Positions 7,533 through 17,375 of a stretch of 64,000 nucleotides of DNA are shown here, piece by piece. The position numbers and the translations under genes were made by a program. Numbering within the stretch: the first letter of the stretch is position 1; each line of letters starts with the position of its first letter. The DNA comes from Pectobacterium carotovorum (GTDB lineage Bacteria; Pseudomonadota; Gammaproteobacteria; Enterobacterales; Enterobacteriaceae). Where the stretch lies: NCBI GenBank assembly GCA_016415585.1, contig CP066552.1:62001-126000 (forward strand), written 5' to 3'. Under the pieces are notes generated by a model. The model was not told where the DNA came from and did no database searches. It was given only the letters and a program-made list of their open reading frames with translations.

Positions 7533-9134
7533 CTATTTTTCCCCTTCTTCTTTCTTATTCATAAAGCTCTCGATCGATTTATTACCATTATAGTGAAGCC
7601 AGACCAGCAGCGATTCATTGTCCATCGGCTTAGCGTAAAGGAATCCCTGTATATATTTGACGCCGTGCCGTTGTAAATACAAGAGCTGTTGTTCGGTTTC
7701 CACGCCTTCTGCTACGGACTGAAGGTTGATGCGATGGCTCAAATTAATAATGGCATCAAGAATAGGGGCTTCTTCATCCGGTGATGAAATCGCGCTGACG
7801 AATCCCTGATCTATTTTCAGGCAATCCAGCGGAAAATTTTGCAGGTAAGAGAGAGAACAGTGTCCGGTGCCAAAATCATCAATCGCTATCATAAAGCCAT
7901 CGTCACGCAACTGATGCAGGCGCTGTATGATTTCAAGACCGTTGCTAATGAGGTTACGTTCTGTCAGTTCCAGCGTAATGCTTAGTGAATGAGAGGCGAC
8001 TTTATCTGCGAAGCGGTGTACGTCTGCAACAAAACTTGGATGATGCAAATGCTCGGCGGCAACGTTGAGCCCCAGATGAAATCCGGGTTTTACCTGCCAA
8101 CTGGCGATGTCTGACGCCACCAGATCAAATAAATGCCGGGTTATGGGAATAATCATACTTTCTGCTTCTGCGGCAGAGATAAATATATCGGGTCTAATCC
8201 ACTGCCCATTGCTGCGCCGCCAACGCAGTAACGTTTCAACGCCAGTGCAGGCTCGCAATTCCGTGTCATAGATAGGCTGGTAATAGACGGAAAATTCGCC
8301 GTTAGCGATGCCTTTACGGATTTCGTCGCGGAATAATAGCTTACGTTTTTGCCAGTACCACATCGCCGTCGTGAAAAGCAGAGAGAGAATAATTGCCAGT
8401 GGTAGAAACGTGAAGAATGCCTGCTTCCAGTTCGTTATTTCTTGAGAAGCAGGAGCGGTGACGTTGATGGTAATCGGGAAGAGGTTCGACTTGATTTCAA
8501 GCGCGGAGGTAGAAAATAGACCCGTGCGCGGTGTAATCGTCGGGCCTGTTTGAATCGGGTGGCCGTTATCCATTTGCAGGATGAGTTGGTAGCCCCGAAT
8601 CTGGCTAATCGCAATCATAAGATCAATCAGATATTGCGCATCAACCATGGCGTAAGCGCCGTAACCCGCAAGAGGCATCTGGACGAAGATTAGTGCCGGG
8701 CGTTCTTTCACGTTGTCTGAGCCGGCAATTGACAGGCTCCAGCGTTCAGAATAGGTCTCCGGCAGCGGTTGTTGAATGATGCGGCTTATTGGCGTCAGCG
8801 TGCTGCCAAACGTTGAAGAGCAATAGACGTCGGTGTTATGGACAACGCCGATAGCGCGAAAATAAGAAAAAACCGAACCGAGACGTTGCAGTTCATCGCC
8901 GATGATGTCGCAGGGCTGACCATGAAAGTGCTGTAGGCGATCCACCATTTCCCATGCTTGTGTCGAAATATTCTCGGCATGATTCATTGCAATGTGCGCA
9001 GTGGATTCCAAATCGCGCTTTACCATTAATCTGGATTCAACAAAAGTGAATAGCAATCCAAGCAGCAATGGCAGCATACCTGCAACCAGTAACTGCAACA
9101 TGTTGATCTTATGTTCACTACGTCTGGGGCTCAT
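7533..9134 (-). CDS. CSS-motif/EAL cyclic-di-GMP phosphodiesterase (PdeC-like)
   Basis: An inner-membrane protein with TM helices near residues 10-30 and 235-260 bounding a periplasmic CSS-motif domain. That domain carries PCDIIGDEL and YCSS, the cysteines that in PdeC-type enzymes form a redox-sensitive disulfide. A cytoplasmic EAL domain follows with catalytic elements ELTERN, IDDFGTGHCSLSYL, LKIDQGF and AEGVETEQQ. The eponymous motif reads ETL instead of EAL, a tolerated variant. It should hydrolyse c-di-GMP under control of periplasmic redox state. The ATG at 9140 abuts the ribosome-binding site gaaaggag; the ATG at 9134 has proper spacing and is chosen (533 aa). Confidence 0.88.
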   Translation of the reverse strand: MSPRRSEHKINMLQLLVAGMLPLLLGLLFTFVESRLMVKRDLESTAHIAMNHAENISTQAWEMVDRLQHFHGQPCDIIGDELQRLGSVFSYFRAIGVVHNTDVYCSSTFGSTLTPISRIIQQPLPETYSERWSLSIAGSDNVKERPALIFVQMPLAGYGAYAMVDAQYLIDLMIAISQIRGYQLILQMDNGHPIQTGPTITPRTGLFSTSALEIKSNLFPITINVTAPASQEITNWKQAFFTFLPLAIILSLLFTTAMWYWQKRKLLFRDEIRKGIANGEFSVYYQPIYDTELRACTGVETLLRWRRSNGQWIRPDIFISAAEAESMIIPITRHLFDLVASDIASWQVKPGFHLGLNVAAEHLHHPSFVADVHRFADKVASHSLSITLELTERNLISNGLEIIQRLHQLRDDGFMIAIDDFGTGHCSLSYLQNFPLDCLKIDQGFVSAISSPDEEAPILDAIINLSHRINLQSVAEGVETEQQLLYLQRHGVKYIQGFLYAKPMDNESLLVWLHYNGNKSIESFMNKKEEGEK

Positions 9135-9225
9135 CCACATCTCCTTTCTGGCAGCAGAGACCTATGTAGAGACGTCCTTTTCTCCGTAAGTAAAGGAGAG
9201 CGCTGAATAGAGGTTATTATAGTGC

Positions 9226-10425
9226 CTATTTGCAGAAAGGCAGCGACTGCGCGCACGCCCATGCTGAACTCCACGCCCATTGGAAGTTATAGCCGCCGAG
9301 CCAGCCGGTTACATCGACCACTTCACCGATGAAATACAGGCCCGGCACCGTGCTGGCTTCCATGGTTTTGGAGGACAGCGTGCGGGTGTCAACGCCACCG
9401 ATGGTCACTTCGGCGGTACGATAGCCTTCCGTACCGTTTGGCTGCACGCGCCACTCTTGCAGGCTCTGTTCAATCTGCGTTTGCTGTGTGCTGTTGAGCT
9501 GCTTCAATGTGATATCTGGCAGTTGCCCCAAAGCTTGCAGGCATTCGACTAGTCGTTTAGGCAACCACTGTGCCAGCGTGTTTTTCAGGCTCTGGTTCGG
9601 ATGAGTCGTACGCTCGTCATTGATGAGCTGGGTGAGATCACGGTCAGGCAGCAGATTGATGGTGACGAATTCGCCGGCTTGCCAGTAGCTGGAAATCTGC
9701 AAAATGGCAGGGCCAGATAGCCCACGGTGCGTGAACAGAATGTTTTCACGGAACGTTACTCCATTTTCTGCGGTGACAACGGTGGGCACGGAAACACCGG
9801 AGAGCGTTTGCAACTGTTCGAGCAGCGGTTTGTGCAGCGTAAAAGGCACCAGCGCGGCACGGGTTGGGAGCACGTTGATGCCAAACTGTGCGGCGAGCTG
9901 GTAACCGAATGGCGTCGCGCCGAGTCTGGGCATCGACAGGCCGCCGCAGGCAACAACCAGCGACGTACTTTGGAATGATGTGCCGTTGCTTAGGTGGATC
10001 GTGAACTGGTCGTCTGACTTCTCCACCGACGTGACTTCACTGCGTAGACGGAGGGTGACGTTAGCCCGTTCGCACTCTGTGACCAGCATGTCCACGATCT
10101 GCTGTGCGGAATCATCGCAGAACAGCTGGCCGAGCGTTTTCTCGTGGTATGCGATGCGGTGGCTGTTGACCAGACTAATGAAATCCCATTGGGTATAACG
10201 CGCCAGTGCCGATTTACAAAAGTGAGGATTGTGGGATAGGTACGCGGTCGACTCTGCATACATATTGGTAAAGTTGCAGCGACCGCCGCCGGACATCAAT
10301 ATTTTCCGGCCAGCCTTCTTGCCGTTATCGAGCAGTAGAACACGCAGTCCGCGTTGTCCTGCCTGTGCTGCACAAAACATGCCTGCTGCACCGGCACCGA
10401 TGATGACAGCGTCAAACTGTTCCAC
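9226..10425 (-). CDS. yhiN: HI0933/YhiN-family FAD-dependent oxidoreductase
   Basis: This is a 399-residue flavoprotein with the dinucleotide motif GAGAAG at 10-15, the family signature MSGGGRCNFTN and the C-terminal FAD segment GWLGGYNFQWAWSSA. It corresponds in length and position (upstream of and divergent from pitA) to E. coli yhiN. No physiological substrate is established for this family. The gene is monocistronic, facing the phosphodiesterase gene in the same orientation 86 bp downstream. Confidence 0.9.
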   Translation of the reverse strand: MEQFDAVIIGAGAAGMFCAAQAGQRGLRVLLLDNGKKAGRKILMSGGGRCNFTNMYAESTAYLSHNPHFCKSALARYTQWDFISLVNSHRIAYHEKTLGQLFCDDSAQQIVDMLVTECERANVTLRLRSEVTSVEKSDDQFTIHLSNGTSFQSTSLVVACGGLSMPRLGATPFGYQLAAQFGINVLPTRAALVPFTLHKPLLEQLQTLSGVSVPTVVTAENGVTFRENILFTHRGLSGPAILQISSYWQAGEFVTINLLPDRDLTQLINDERTTHPNQSLKNTLAQWLPKRLVECLQALGQLPDITLKQLNSTQQTQIEQSLQEWRVQPNGTEGYRTAEVTIGGVDTRTLSSKTMEASTVPGLYFIGEVVDVTGWLGGYNFQWAWSSAWACAQSLPFCK

Positions 10426-10701
10426 AATGCATTTCTCCGATGAGTGATTTTATCTTCTTGGATGACCGCAGGCATAAGCCGTAGGGCGGCAAATTGTAGT
10501 GTCGGTTTTTGTTCGATACCAGCGTAACAATTTGCGTATTTTAGTAAAAATATATAATTATTTGATTTTTATTGATTAAGTGATTTTTCCACCGATCCCC
10601 ATCACAGATTAAGTCAAAAAAATGTCATATTTCTCTTTTCCCAACCCCTGCTTGTCACCGATAATGCGCCGCGTTCATGACCACTAAATGGCCTAACGTT
10701 T

Positions 10702-12207
10702 ATGCTACATTTATTTGCCGGTTTGGATTACTACACCGGCCTGATGTTGATATTGGCTTTGTTGTTTGTACTGATGTATGAAGCCATTAACGGTTTTCAC
10801 GATACTGCGAATGCCGTTGCCACTGTTATTTATACCCGAGCCATGCGCGCAGAGTTTGCCGTTGTTATGGCGGGTGTCTTTAATTTCTTCGGTGTACTGC
10901 TGGGCGGCCTGAGCGTAGCCTATGCGATTGTTCACCTTCTCCCCACGGATTTACTGCTGAACGTGAGTTCGGCGCACGGTCTGGCGATGGTCTTTTCCAT
11001 GCTGCTGGCTGCCATTATCTGGAATCTGGGTACTTGGTATTTCGGTATTCCTGCCTCCAGTTCTCATACGCTGATCGGCTCTATTATCGGTATTGGTTTG
11101 ACCAACGCGCTGTTGACGGATACTTCCGTCGTGGATGCGTTGAACGTGCCGAAAATGATCAGCATTTTCCTGTCGCTGTTGCTCTCGCCGATTGTGGGGA
11201 TGGTGGTTGCAGGCCTGATGCTGCTGGTTCTGCGCCGCTTCTGGAACAACAGTAAAAAACGCAAGCGCGTGCATCTGACGCCTGTCGATCGTGAAAAGCA
11301 GGACGGCAAACGTAAGCCGCCGTTCTGGACGCGTACCGCGCTGATTTTATCGGCGATTGGTGTGAGCTTCTCTCACGGTGCAAACGACGGTCAGAAAGGT
11401 ATCGGCTTGATTATGCTGGTGCTGATTGGCGTCGCGCCAGCCGGGTTTATTGTCAACATGAACGCGTCTGGCTATGACATCAGCCGTACCCGTGATGCCG
11501 TTGTCAATTTGCAGGAATACTACAAGCAGCACGGCGATGCGTTGACGCACGTTATCGACCTGTCTCCGCCAGTGATTTCTACGCCAGAAAGCACGATTCC
11601 TGGCAACGGTCAGAAAGAGTTCCACTGTGACAGCTCACGCGTGATGATTGCGATTGACCGTACACAGGGCCTGCTGAATAACCTGAAAAGTTACGATCAG
11701 TTGAACCCTGACGATCGCAGCAGAGTGCGTCGTTTGCTGATGTGTATTTCTGACACAATGGATCAGGTGATCAAGCTGCCAGAAACGTCGGGCGAAGATA
11801 AGCGCTACCTGAGCAACCTGCGTAAAGACATGCTGCAGACGGTTGAGTATGCACCTCTTTGGATTATCGTCGCTGTCGCATTGGCGCTGTCTCTGGGCAC
11901 CATGGTGGGCTGGAAACGCGTAGCTGTGACCATCGGTGAGAAGATTGGTAAGAAAGGCATGACCTACGCACAGGGCGTTTCGGCGCAGGTGACGGCGGCC
12001 CTGTCGATTGGCGTTGCCAGTTACACCGGTATGCCGGTTTCCACCACGCATGTATTGTCCTCGGCGGTTGCCGGGACGATGATTGCGGACGGTGGGGGCG
12101 TACAGGGCAAAACGATAAGAAGTATTCTGCTTGCTTGGGTGTTAACGCTGCCTGTCTCAATGCTGATGTCCGGTACGCTGTACTGGCTGGCGTTGAAGCT
12201 GATCTAA
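10702..12207 (+). CDS. pitA: Low-affinity inorganic phosphate transporter PitA
   Basis: A 501-residue integral membrane transporter for metal-phosphate complexes driven by proton symport. The duplicated PiT signatures are visible: [18 protein letters not shown] near the N-terminus and [10 protein letters not shown], plus [12 protein letters not shown] in the second half. A hydrophilic loop (about residues 250-385) separates the two membrane halves, as in E. coli PitA (499 aa). There is only a weak ribosome-binding site. It is transcribed divergently from yhiN across 276 bp and ends at a strong terminator shared with uspB. Confidence 0.96.
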   Translation: MLHLFAGLDYYTGLMLILALLFVLMYEAINGFHDTANAVATVIYTRAMRAEFAVVMAGVFNFFGVLLGGLSVAYAIVHLLPTDLLLNVSSAHGLAMVFSMLLAAIIWNLGTWYFGIPASSSHTLIGSIIGIGLTNALLTDTSVVDALNVPKMISIFLSLLLSPIVGMVVAGLMLLVLRRFWNNSKKRKRVHLTPVDREKQDGKRKPPFWTRTALILSAIGVSFSHGANDGQKGIGLIMLVLIGVAPAGFIVNMNASGYDISRTRDAVVNLQEYYKQHGDALTHVIDLSPPVISTPESTIPGNGQKEFHCDSSRVMIAIDRTQGLLNNLKSYDQLNPDDRSRVRRLLMCISDTMDQVIKLPETSGEDKRYLSNLRKDMLQTVEYAPLWIIVAVALALSLGTMVGWKRVAVTIGEKIGKKGMTYAQGVSAQVTAALSIGVASYTGMPVSTTHVLSSAVAGTMIADGGGVQGKTIRSILLAWVLTLPVSMLMSGTLYWLALKLI

Positions 12208-12224
12208 TCACGGCAATTCATAGC

Positions 12225-12302
12225 GTATAAAAAAACGTAGGGAACGTTTTTCAACGTCGCTTGCGACGGCCCGAAGGGTTACGGACAAGGATGTCCGTCA
12301 TA
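12225..12302. repeat. Possible dispersed intergenic repeat of short palindromes
   Basis: Right after pitA are three small palindromes in a row: CGTCGCTTGCGACG, CCCGAAGGG and GGACAAGGATGTCC. Modular blocks like these recur between genes in soft-rot enterobacteria, as far as I recall, so this is probably one copy of a dispersed non-coding repeat. Only one copy lies in the window. Confidence 0.35.
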
Positions 12303-12340
12303 AAAAAGGCGATTCTGTGGGGAATCGCCTTTTTACTTTT
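12303..12340. terminator. Bidirectional rho-independent terminator between pitA and uspB
   Basis: A perfect hairpin AAAAAGGCGATTC / GAATCGCCTTTTT with a TGTGGG loop has A and T tracts on its two sides. It can therefore end both pitA (+) and the convergent uspB (-) transcripts. Confidence 0.85.
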
Positions 12341-12424
12341 TATCGACGTTCATGGTTGTCATACCAATGATGGTGTTAATAACAACAATTATGTTAATAC
12401 CAGAGAATTGTGTAAGTACCGCAT

Positions 12425-12760
12425 TTAATACCATATTGTCATCGCAAACAGACTTATGACGATAAGGCCACACAGGGCGGTTGTAAGCAGAAACTGTCCC
12501 CGCACTCGCTCGCAACGGCGAATAAACTCAGGGTCGTGATGATCAAGATAGCGTTGCGCGTAGATATAGCGTACCAGCCGGATTTGTTTACTTGGCTGAC
12601 CGTGCGATGTAAAGAAACCCCCTCCGTCAACGTATTGGTAAAGCAGCGGGTCACAATCACGCAAAATCAGCAGTAACACGCGTAATGAAGAGTAGTACCT
12701 CGCCATATTAATGATGCAGACGATACATAAAGCCCAGAAAAGCGCAAATGTACTAATCAT
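12425..12760 (-). CDS. uspB: Universal stress protein B
   Basis: A 111-residue membrane protein matching E. coli UspB in length and nearly throughout ([40 protein letters not shown]). It has two hydrophobic segments, residues 1-20 and 90-110. In E. coli it is sigma-S-controlled and linked to ethanol tolerance; the mechanism is unknown. It is divergent from uspA across 574 bp and convergent with pitA, as in E. coli. Confidence 0.95.
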   Translation of the reverse strand: MISTFALFWALCIVCIINMARYYSSLRVLLLILRDCDPLLYQYVDGGGFFTSHGQPSKQIRLVRYIYAQRYLDHHDPEFIRRCERVRGQFLLTTALCGLIVISLFAMTIWY

Positions 12761-13334
12761 GCTTCCCTCCCGGTCGTTCTATTCGTCAGATAAGATGGCC
12801 ATCTATTCCCGTTGCCCACCCGTGGCAGATGACAAGCGTTACGATTATCCGCGACGCAGATCTACGACATTTGTTTGCGATGTTTTTCTACGAACGAATG
12901 TTTTTCTATGAACGAATAGTTATGCCACGCGCTTGCGCACGATTTTATTGTCATTTTGGATAGCCAACGGCATCACGGCTAGCCCCATTCTTGTTTCCCA
13001 TCCCAGGGTGCAGCGGACAGGCTCACCGCCCCCTACTTGTAGTGTAGAAGAAGAATGTTCGTTTGTGCCAGAGAGGCAGGCGCAATCAGCATGAAGGACG
13101 ATTTTCGACGAGATAATGCCCTTTCCGAAAGGAGAAGCTGCGTGATTTAACTGTGAAAAGGAGCAGTTTCTACTACACTTATCAATAGAATTAACAGGTT
13201 TGAAAACGGGTTGTGATCGACTGAACAGTCCGATAGCGCAGACGAGTGCTATCCTGTAATCCGCTGTTAAGTATTAGAGCGGCAGGAGAAATATCTGCTA
13301 ACCCTTAATTAGTCTTTACGGAAGGAGTCTTATT
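12761..13334. promoter_or_regulatory. uspB-uspA divergent intergenic region
   Basis: This 574-bp stretch separates two stress genes and must carry both promoters. No protein gene is credible. A perfect-length tandem duplication of an 18-mer (gtttttctaYgaacgaat) lies at 12882-12899 and 12900-12917. The uspA ribosome-binding site (ggaaggag) is just before 13335. I could not place a promoter with confidence. Confidence 0.5.
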
Positions 13335-13772
13335 ATGGCTTACAAACACATCCTTATTGCTGTTGACCTTTCTCCAGAAAGCAAAGTGTTAGTGGAAAAA
13401 GCTGTTTCAATGGCAAGACCGTACAATGCGAAAGTGTCGTTAATCCACGTCGATGTGAACTACTCCGATCTCTACACAGGGCTGATTGACGTCAATCTGG
13501 GTGACATGCAACAGCGTATCTCCGAAGAAACCCAGAACGCGTTGACTGAACTGTCCCAGAACGCAGGTTACCCTATCAGCGAGACGCTGAGCGGCAGCGG
13601 CGATTTAGGGCAGGTACTGGTTGATGCGATTAAGAAATACGACGTCGACCTCGTGCTGTGCGGTCACCATCAGGACTTCTGGAGCAAACTGATGTCTTCT
13701 GCTCGCCAGCTGATTAATACCGTACATGTCGACATGCTCATCGTGCCGCTGCGCGATGAGGAAGACGAATAA
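13335..13772 (+). CDS. uspA: Universal stress protein A
   Basis: A 145-residue cytoplasmic protein of the UspA fold ([45 protein letters not shown]). It corresponds to E. coli UspA (144 aa), a dimeric protein induced on growth arrest and many stresses. The ATP-binding G-x2-G-x9-G motif of other Usp classes is absent, as in UspA proper. An excellent ribosome-binding site precedes it and a hairpin terminator follows. Confidence 0.96.
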   Translation: MAYKHILIAVDLSPESKVLVEKAVSMARPYNAKVSLIHVDVNYSDLYTGLIDVNLGDMQQRISEETQNALTELSQNAGYPISETLSGSGDLGQVLVDAIKKYDVDLVLCGHHQDFWSKLMSSARQLINTVHVDMLIVPLRDEEDE

Positions 13773-13806
13773 AAATTAGCTTTTTTTGCATTTTTTTTCA
13801 GTGACG

Positions 13807-13837
13807 AAAGGCACGGCTTCTTAGCTGTGCCTTTTGT
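13807..13837 (+). terminator. Terminator of uspA
   Basis: Stem AAAGGCACGGC / GCTGTGCCTTT (one G-T wobble) with a 6-nt loop, followed by a T-rich run, 35 bp after the uspA stop. Confidence 0.75.
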
Positions 13838-13933
13838 TATATAACAAAAACTTATAGCAAATTTCTCTTCTCAAACCGCCAAAAAACCCTTCCTATCCCA
13901 TTGGATTATAACGTTTATCTGAAAAGAAAACGC

Positions 13934-13964
13934 TTGCTTAAATATCCACCGCCAGTGTTATAGT
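13934..13964 (+). promoter_or_regulatory. Candidate sigma-70 promoter of gdhA
   Basis: An extended -10 (TGtTATAGT, 13956-13964) follows a weak -35-like TTGCTT (13934-13939) at a slightly long spacing. It lies about 100 bp before the gdhA start. The extended -10 would compensate for the poor -35. Confidence 0.4.
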
Positions 13965-14063
13965 CCAGAGGACACAACATCATTTTCACCGATCCCACAA
14001 GCTTCTGCGTGTCTAAAAATAAAGAAGCAGACGGGAACTTATTCGTTCAATCAGGAGCTGTTC

Positions 14064-15407
14064 ATGGCACAAATCGTATCTCTGGCAAGTTTTCTTGATT
14101 CTGTTCAACAACGCGATCCGCATCAGCCTGAGTTTCTACAGGCCGTTAATGAAGTCCTTTCCACTCTGTGGCCTTTTCTGGAGCAGAACCCTCACTATGC
14201 GGATTACAGCTTGCTGGAGCGATTGGTGGAACCGGAGCGTGTGATTCAATTTCGCGTCGCATGGACGGACGACAAAGGTCAGGTACAGGTGAACCGCGCC
14301 TGGCGTGTCCAGTTCAGCTCCGCGATCGGCCCGTACAAAGGGGGTATGCGTTTCCACCCGTCCGTTAACCTGTCGATTTTGAAATTCCTTGGGTTCGAGC
14401 AGACGTTCAAAAATGCGCTGACGACGCTGCCAATGGGCGGCGGTAAAGGTGGTTCGGACTTTAACCCGAAAGGGAAAAGCCAGAGTGAAATCATGCGCTT
14501 CTGTCAGGCGCTGATGACGGAACTGTATCGTCATCTGGGCGCGGATACGGATGTTCCGGCGGGCGATATTGGCGTGGGTGGCCGCGAAGTCGGTTTCATG
14601 ACTGGCATGATGAAGAAGCTGACCAACAACACCGCGTGCGTCTTCACCGGTAAAGGGTTGTCGTTCGGCGGTAGTCTGATTCGCCCTGAAGCGACGGGCT
14701 ACGGCCTGATCTACTTCACGGAAGCGATGCTGAAACGCCACGGTCTGGGCTTTGAAGGCATGCGCGTCGCGGTATCCGGTTCCGGTAATGTGGCGCAGTA
14801 CGCGATTGAAAAAGCGATGGAACTGGGTGCCCGCGTGGTCACTGTATCGGATTCTAACGGCACGGTAGTGGATGAGAACGGGTTTACCCCAGAGAAACTG
14901 GCGTTGCTGGAAGAGATCAAGAATAAACGCTATGGCCGCGTGGAAGATTACGCGCGCGAAGCGAAACTGACCTACCTTGCAGGTAAAACGCCGTGGGAAG
15001 TACCGGTAGACATCGCGCTGCCGTGTGCGACGCAGAATGAGCTGGATCTGCCTGCGGCGCAGACGCTGATTGCTAACGGCGTGAAAGCCGTGGCAGAAGG
15101 TGCCAACATGCCAACCACGATCCCTGCGACCGACGCGTTCCTGGATGCAGGCGTGCTGTTTGCGCCGGGCAAAGCGGCCAATGCGGGCGGCGTGGCGACA
15201 TCTGGGCTGGAAATGGCGCAGAACGCGGCACGTTTGGGATGGAAAGCAGAGAAGGTGGATGCGCGTCTGCACCACATCATGCTGGATATTCACAGTGCGT
15301 GTGTGCAGTATGGCGGTGAAAACAGCCAGACTAACTACGTGCGCGGCGCCAACGTGGCGGGCTTTGTAAAAGTGGCCGACGCGATGCTGGCGCAGGGCGT
15401 TGTGTAA
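14064..15407 (+). CDS. gdhA: NADP-specific glutamate dehydrogenase
   Basis: At 447 residues this has exactly the length of E. coli GdhA. It catalyses reductive amination of 2-oxoglutarate with ammonium and NADPH, the glutamate synthesis route at high ammonium. The glutamate-binding core is visible (SSAIGPYKGGMRFHP, PMGGGKGGSDFNPKG), as is the Rossmann loop VAVSGSGNVAQYA. An aggagc ribosome-binding site precedes ATG 14064. The gene is monocistronic with its own terminator. E. coli has gdhA elsewhere, so its place after uspA is lineage-specific. Confidence 0.97.
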   Translation: MAQIVSLASFLDSVQQRDPHQPEFLQAVNEVLSTLWPFLEQNPHYADYSLLERLVEPERVIQFRVAWTDDKGQVQVNRAWRVQFSSAIGPYKGGMRFHPSVNLSILKFLGFEQTFKNALTTLPMGGGKGGSDFNPKGKSQSEIMRFCQALMTELYRHLGADTDVPAGDIGVGGREVGFMTGMMKKLTNNTACVFTGKGLSFGGSLIRPEATGYGLIYFTEAMLKRHGLGFEGMRVAVSGSGNVAQYAIEKAMELGARVVTVSDSNGTVVDENGFTPEKLALLEEIKNKRYGRVEDYAREAKLTYLAGKTPWEVPVDIALPCATQNELDLPAAQTLIANGVKAVAEGANMPTTIPATDAFLDAGVLFAPGKAANAGGVATSGLEMAQNAARLGWKAEKVDARLHHIMLDIHSACVQYGGENSQTNYVRGANVAGFVKVADAMLAQGVV

Positions 15408-15435
15408 CGGATGATTGTGTAACACATATATGCAG

Positions 15436-15470
15436 TCAAGGTGCCTGTATTCGCAGGTGCCTTGATTTTT
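15436..15470 (+). terminator. Terminator of gdhA
   Basis: Hairpin TCAAGGTGCCTG / CAGGTGCCTTGA (two wobble pairs) followed by TTTTT, 29 bp after the gdhA stop. Confidence 0.8.
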
Positions 15471-15597
15471 CACTTATTTCTCTAAGTTTTAGCGACATTT
15501 CTTGCTGGACACCGCTTCCTGCCTTTCTTTATCTTAATCAGCATTGCGTATCGTCAGTCTTCTGGTACAACCCGTTCTCTTCAAGGCTTACACCATT

Positions 15598-16911
15598 GTG
15601 AAAATCAAACATCTTCCTTTCGATCAGAATCGTAATGGCTGGTCGGCAGATCTTGTCGATAAACCGAATTACCCGCAGCAGCGTGGAAAAACAACGGCGG
15701 ACTGGCTGGTGATCGGCGCTGGCTATGCGGGGATCGCCTTTGCACAGCGTCTGGCTGAACAGCGCCCGGATAAACATATTATCCTGCTGGATGCGGGCGA
15801 GATTGGCGACAATGCCTCCGGGCGTAACTCCGGTTTTGTTATCGATTTACCGCACAACATCGGCAGCTCGACGGCCGAGCTGGAAAAAGCGGCGGCTTAT
15901 CGCCGCCTGTTGCAGTCCGGTGTGGCGCATCTGAAGGAGAAGGTGGATCGCCATGCGATTGCGTGCGACTGGAGCGTGGCGGGGAAATATCACTGTGCTG
16001 TGAGTTCAACGTTTAACTGCCTGATCGATACCTATGTCCGTGAGTTAAACGATCTTGGTGAACCCCATCAGGTGGTGGAAAAAGACGAACTTGCGCGCCG
16101 CTTAGGCACGTCTTTCTATCATCGTGCCGTGTATACGCCCAATTGTATTCTGCTAAACCCAGCGGCGCTGGTGGTCGGGCTGGTGGCGAACCTGCCGAAG
16201 AACGTGACGGTTTACGCCCATTCACCCGCACTGAATATCGAAACCGGATCGCGCATTCGCGTGGAAACGCCGTATGGCGAGATTCAGGCAGATAAGCTGA
16301 TGATGGCGATTAACGGCGCGGCACGCGGCCTGCCGCTGTTCAATGGCCGAGTGTTTGCCGTGGCAACCTTTGCGACGCTGACTGAGCCGCTGAATGCGGA
16401 ACAGCTAGCACGCATTGGCGATATGCCTGACTGGGGGCTGACGCCGGTCAATGCGCTGGCCAGTGCGACGCTGCGCTATACGCGCGACCATCGCTTCCTG
16501 ATCCGGGAGCATGTGAAATTTGCCCCAGGACTGGTCAATAGTGCGGTAGAAACCGGACGCCACGCGCGTCGTCATGCCGCTATTTTTGCCCGAATGTTCC
16601 CGCAATTGAGCGACGTGAAGATGGCGCATACATGGTCAGGGCTGATTAGCGTAACGCGTAACGGTGCGCCAATTTGGGGGCAGCTAAGCGACAATGTGTA
16701 TGCGTCCGCAGGCTGTAACGGGGCGGGGCTGTCGAAGCAAACCGCCGCCGGACATATTCTGGCGGACCTGGCGTTAGGTGAAGACAACCCGCTGATTGGC
16801 GATATGCACTCGCTCGGACAGGCAAATTACTTGCCGCCACGCCCTTTCCTGGATGTAGGCGTGAACGGCTACCTGACGAGCGAACGCTGGAAAGCCCGCA
16901 GCGAGAGATAA
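15598..16911 (+). CDS. FAD-dependent amine/D-amino-acid oxidase (DadA/PuuB-like)
   Basis: A flavin oxidoreductase of the DAO family with GAGYAGIAFAQRLAE as the FAD-binding loop, GDNASGRNSGFV typical of this subgroup, and the C-terminal substrate/FAD segment WSGLISVTRNGAPIWG and CNGAGLSK. Such enzymes oxidise secondary amines or D-amino acids. The GTG at 15598 (437 aa) follows aagg at a workable distance; an upstream TTG at 15544 has no such support. Substrate unknown. A stem-loop (agcctg...caggct, 16915-16937) follows the stop. Confidence 0.8.
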   Translation: MKIKHLPFDQNRNGWSADLVDKPNYPQQRGKTTADWLVIGAGYAGIAFAQRLAEQRPDKHIILLDAGEIGDNASGRNSGFVIDLPHNIGSSTAELEKAAAYRRLLQSGVAHLKEKVDRHAIACDWSVAGKYHCAVSSTFNCLIDTYVRELNDLGEPHQVVEKDELARRLGTSFYHRAVYTPNCILLNPAALVVGLVANLPKNVTVYAHSPALNIETGSRIRVETPYGEIQADKLMMAINGAARGLPLFNGRVFAVATFATLTEPLNAEQLARIGDMPDWGLTPVNALASATLRYTRDHRFLIREHVKFAPGLVNSAVETGRHARRHAAIFARMFPQLSDVKMAHTWSGLISVTRNGAPIWGQLSDNVYASAGCNGAGLSKQTAAGHILADLALGEDNPLIGDMHSLGQANYLPPRPFLDVGVNGYLTSERWKARSER

Positions 16912-16944
16912 TAAAAGCCTGGCAATGGCAGGCTGTGCAGCGTC

Positions 16945-17375
16945 TTTACGATCACACGAGTATTGCCAGATGAACCATCTTCTACACTGGGTCATCTGTT
17001 GGGAACACTTTACGTTTCTTTATCACCTGCTATGAGCACATTATTCAGAGATTCGATGGAATTCGTCATATAGCGCGATTTATGGATGTCAGACGGGTAG
17101 CCGAAGAACATGTTGAGATTTTCCCAGTACGTGCGCCAGATTTTTCTGATTTACAGGTATTTTTTTACCCCAAACTCCGTAAAATTTGTCCAGCACTAGC
17201 ACCATCAGCGCAGCTTCCTCTGTGGGAACTACATCGCTTAATCCGTTGGAGATCCCCCACTACGTGTTTCAGGCTTTTGCGCACCATGCGGATGAGTTCA
17301 TAAGTGGATGTGAGTCTACGGATACAAGCTGTTTATCGCATCCGAGAAGCCTTTCAGGTCGGTCACACTAAATAA
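16945..17375 (-). pseudogene. Degraded IS256-family transposase (left remnant)
   Basis: On the reverse strand, pieces in different frames line up in order with an IS256-type (mutator) transposase: LKGFSDAINSLYP, then ELIRMVRKSLKHVV, then TEEAALMVLVLDKFYGVWGKK, WRTYWENLNMFFGYPSDI, TNSIESLNN, IKKRKVFPTDDPV and VHLAI. Several stops and frameshifts separate them, so it is dead. Family members have closely similar peptides (YWENLN.FFGYP.DIRK, TTNAIESLN, IKKRKVFPTDDSV). Orientation equals that of the right remnant at 19157-19435. Confidence 0.75.

Noticed and set aside
12882..12917. Tandem 18-mers between uspB and uspA as a regulatory repeat
   Set aside because: Only two copies, no palindromic character and no known regulator; noted within the intergenic entry only.
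14136..15473. A 445-codon open frame antisense to gdhA
   Set aside because: It is a shadow of the GC-biased codon pattern of gdhA; the protein is His/Arg-rich without domains and has no ribosome-binding site.
15544..15597. Longer start (TTG) for the DAO-type oxidase
   Set aside because: No ribosome-binding site, poor codon; GTG at 15598 has an aagg at usable distance and leads directly into the family-like N-terminus.
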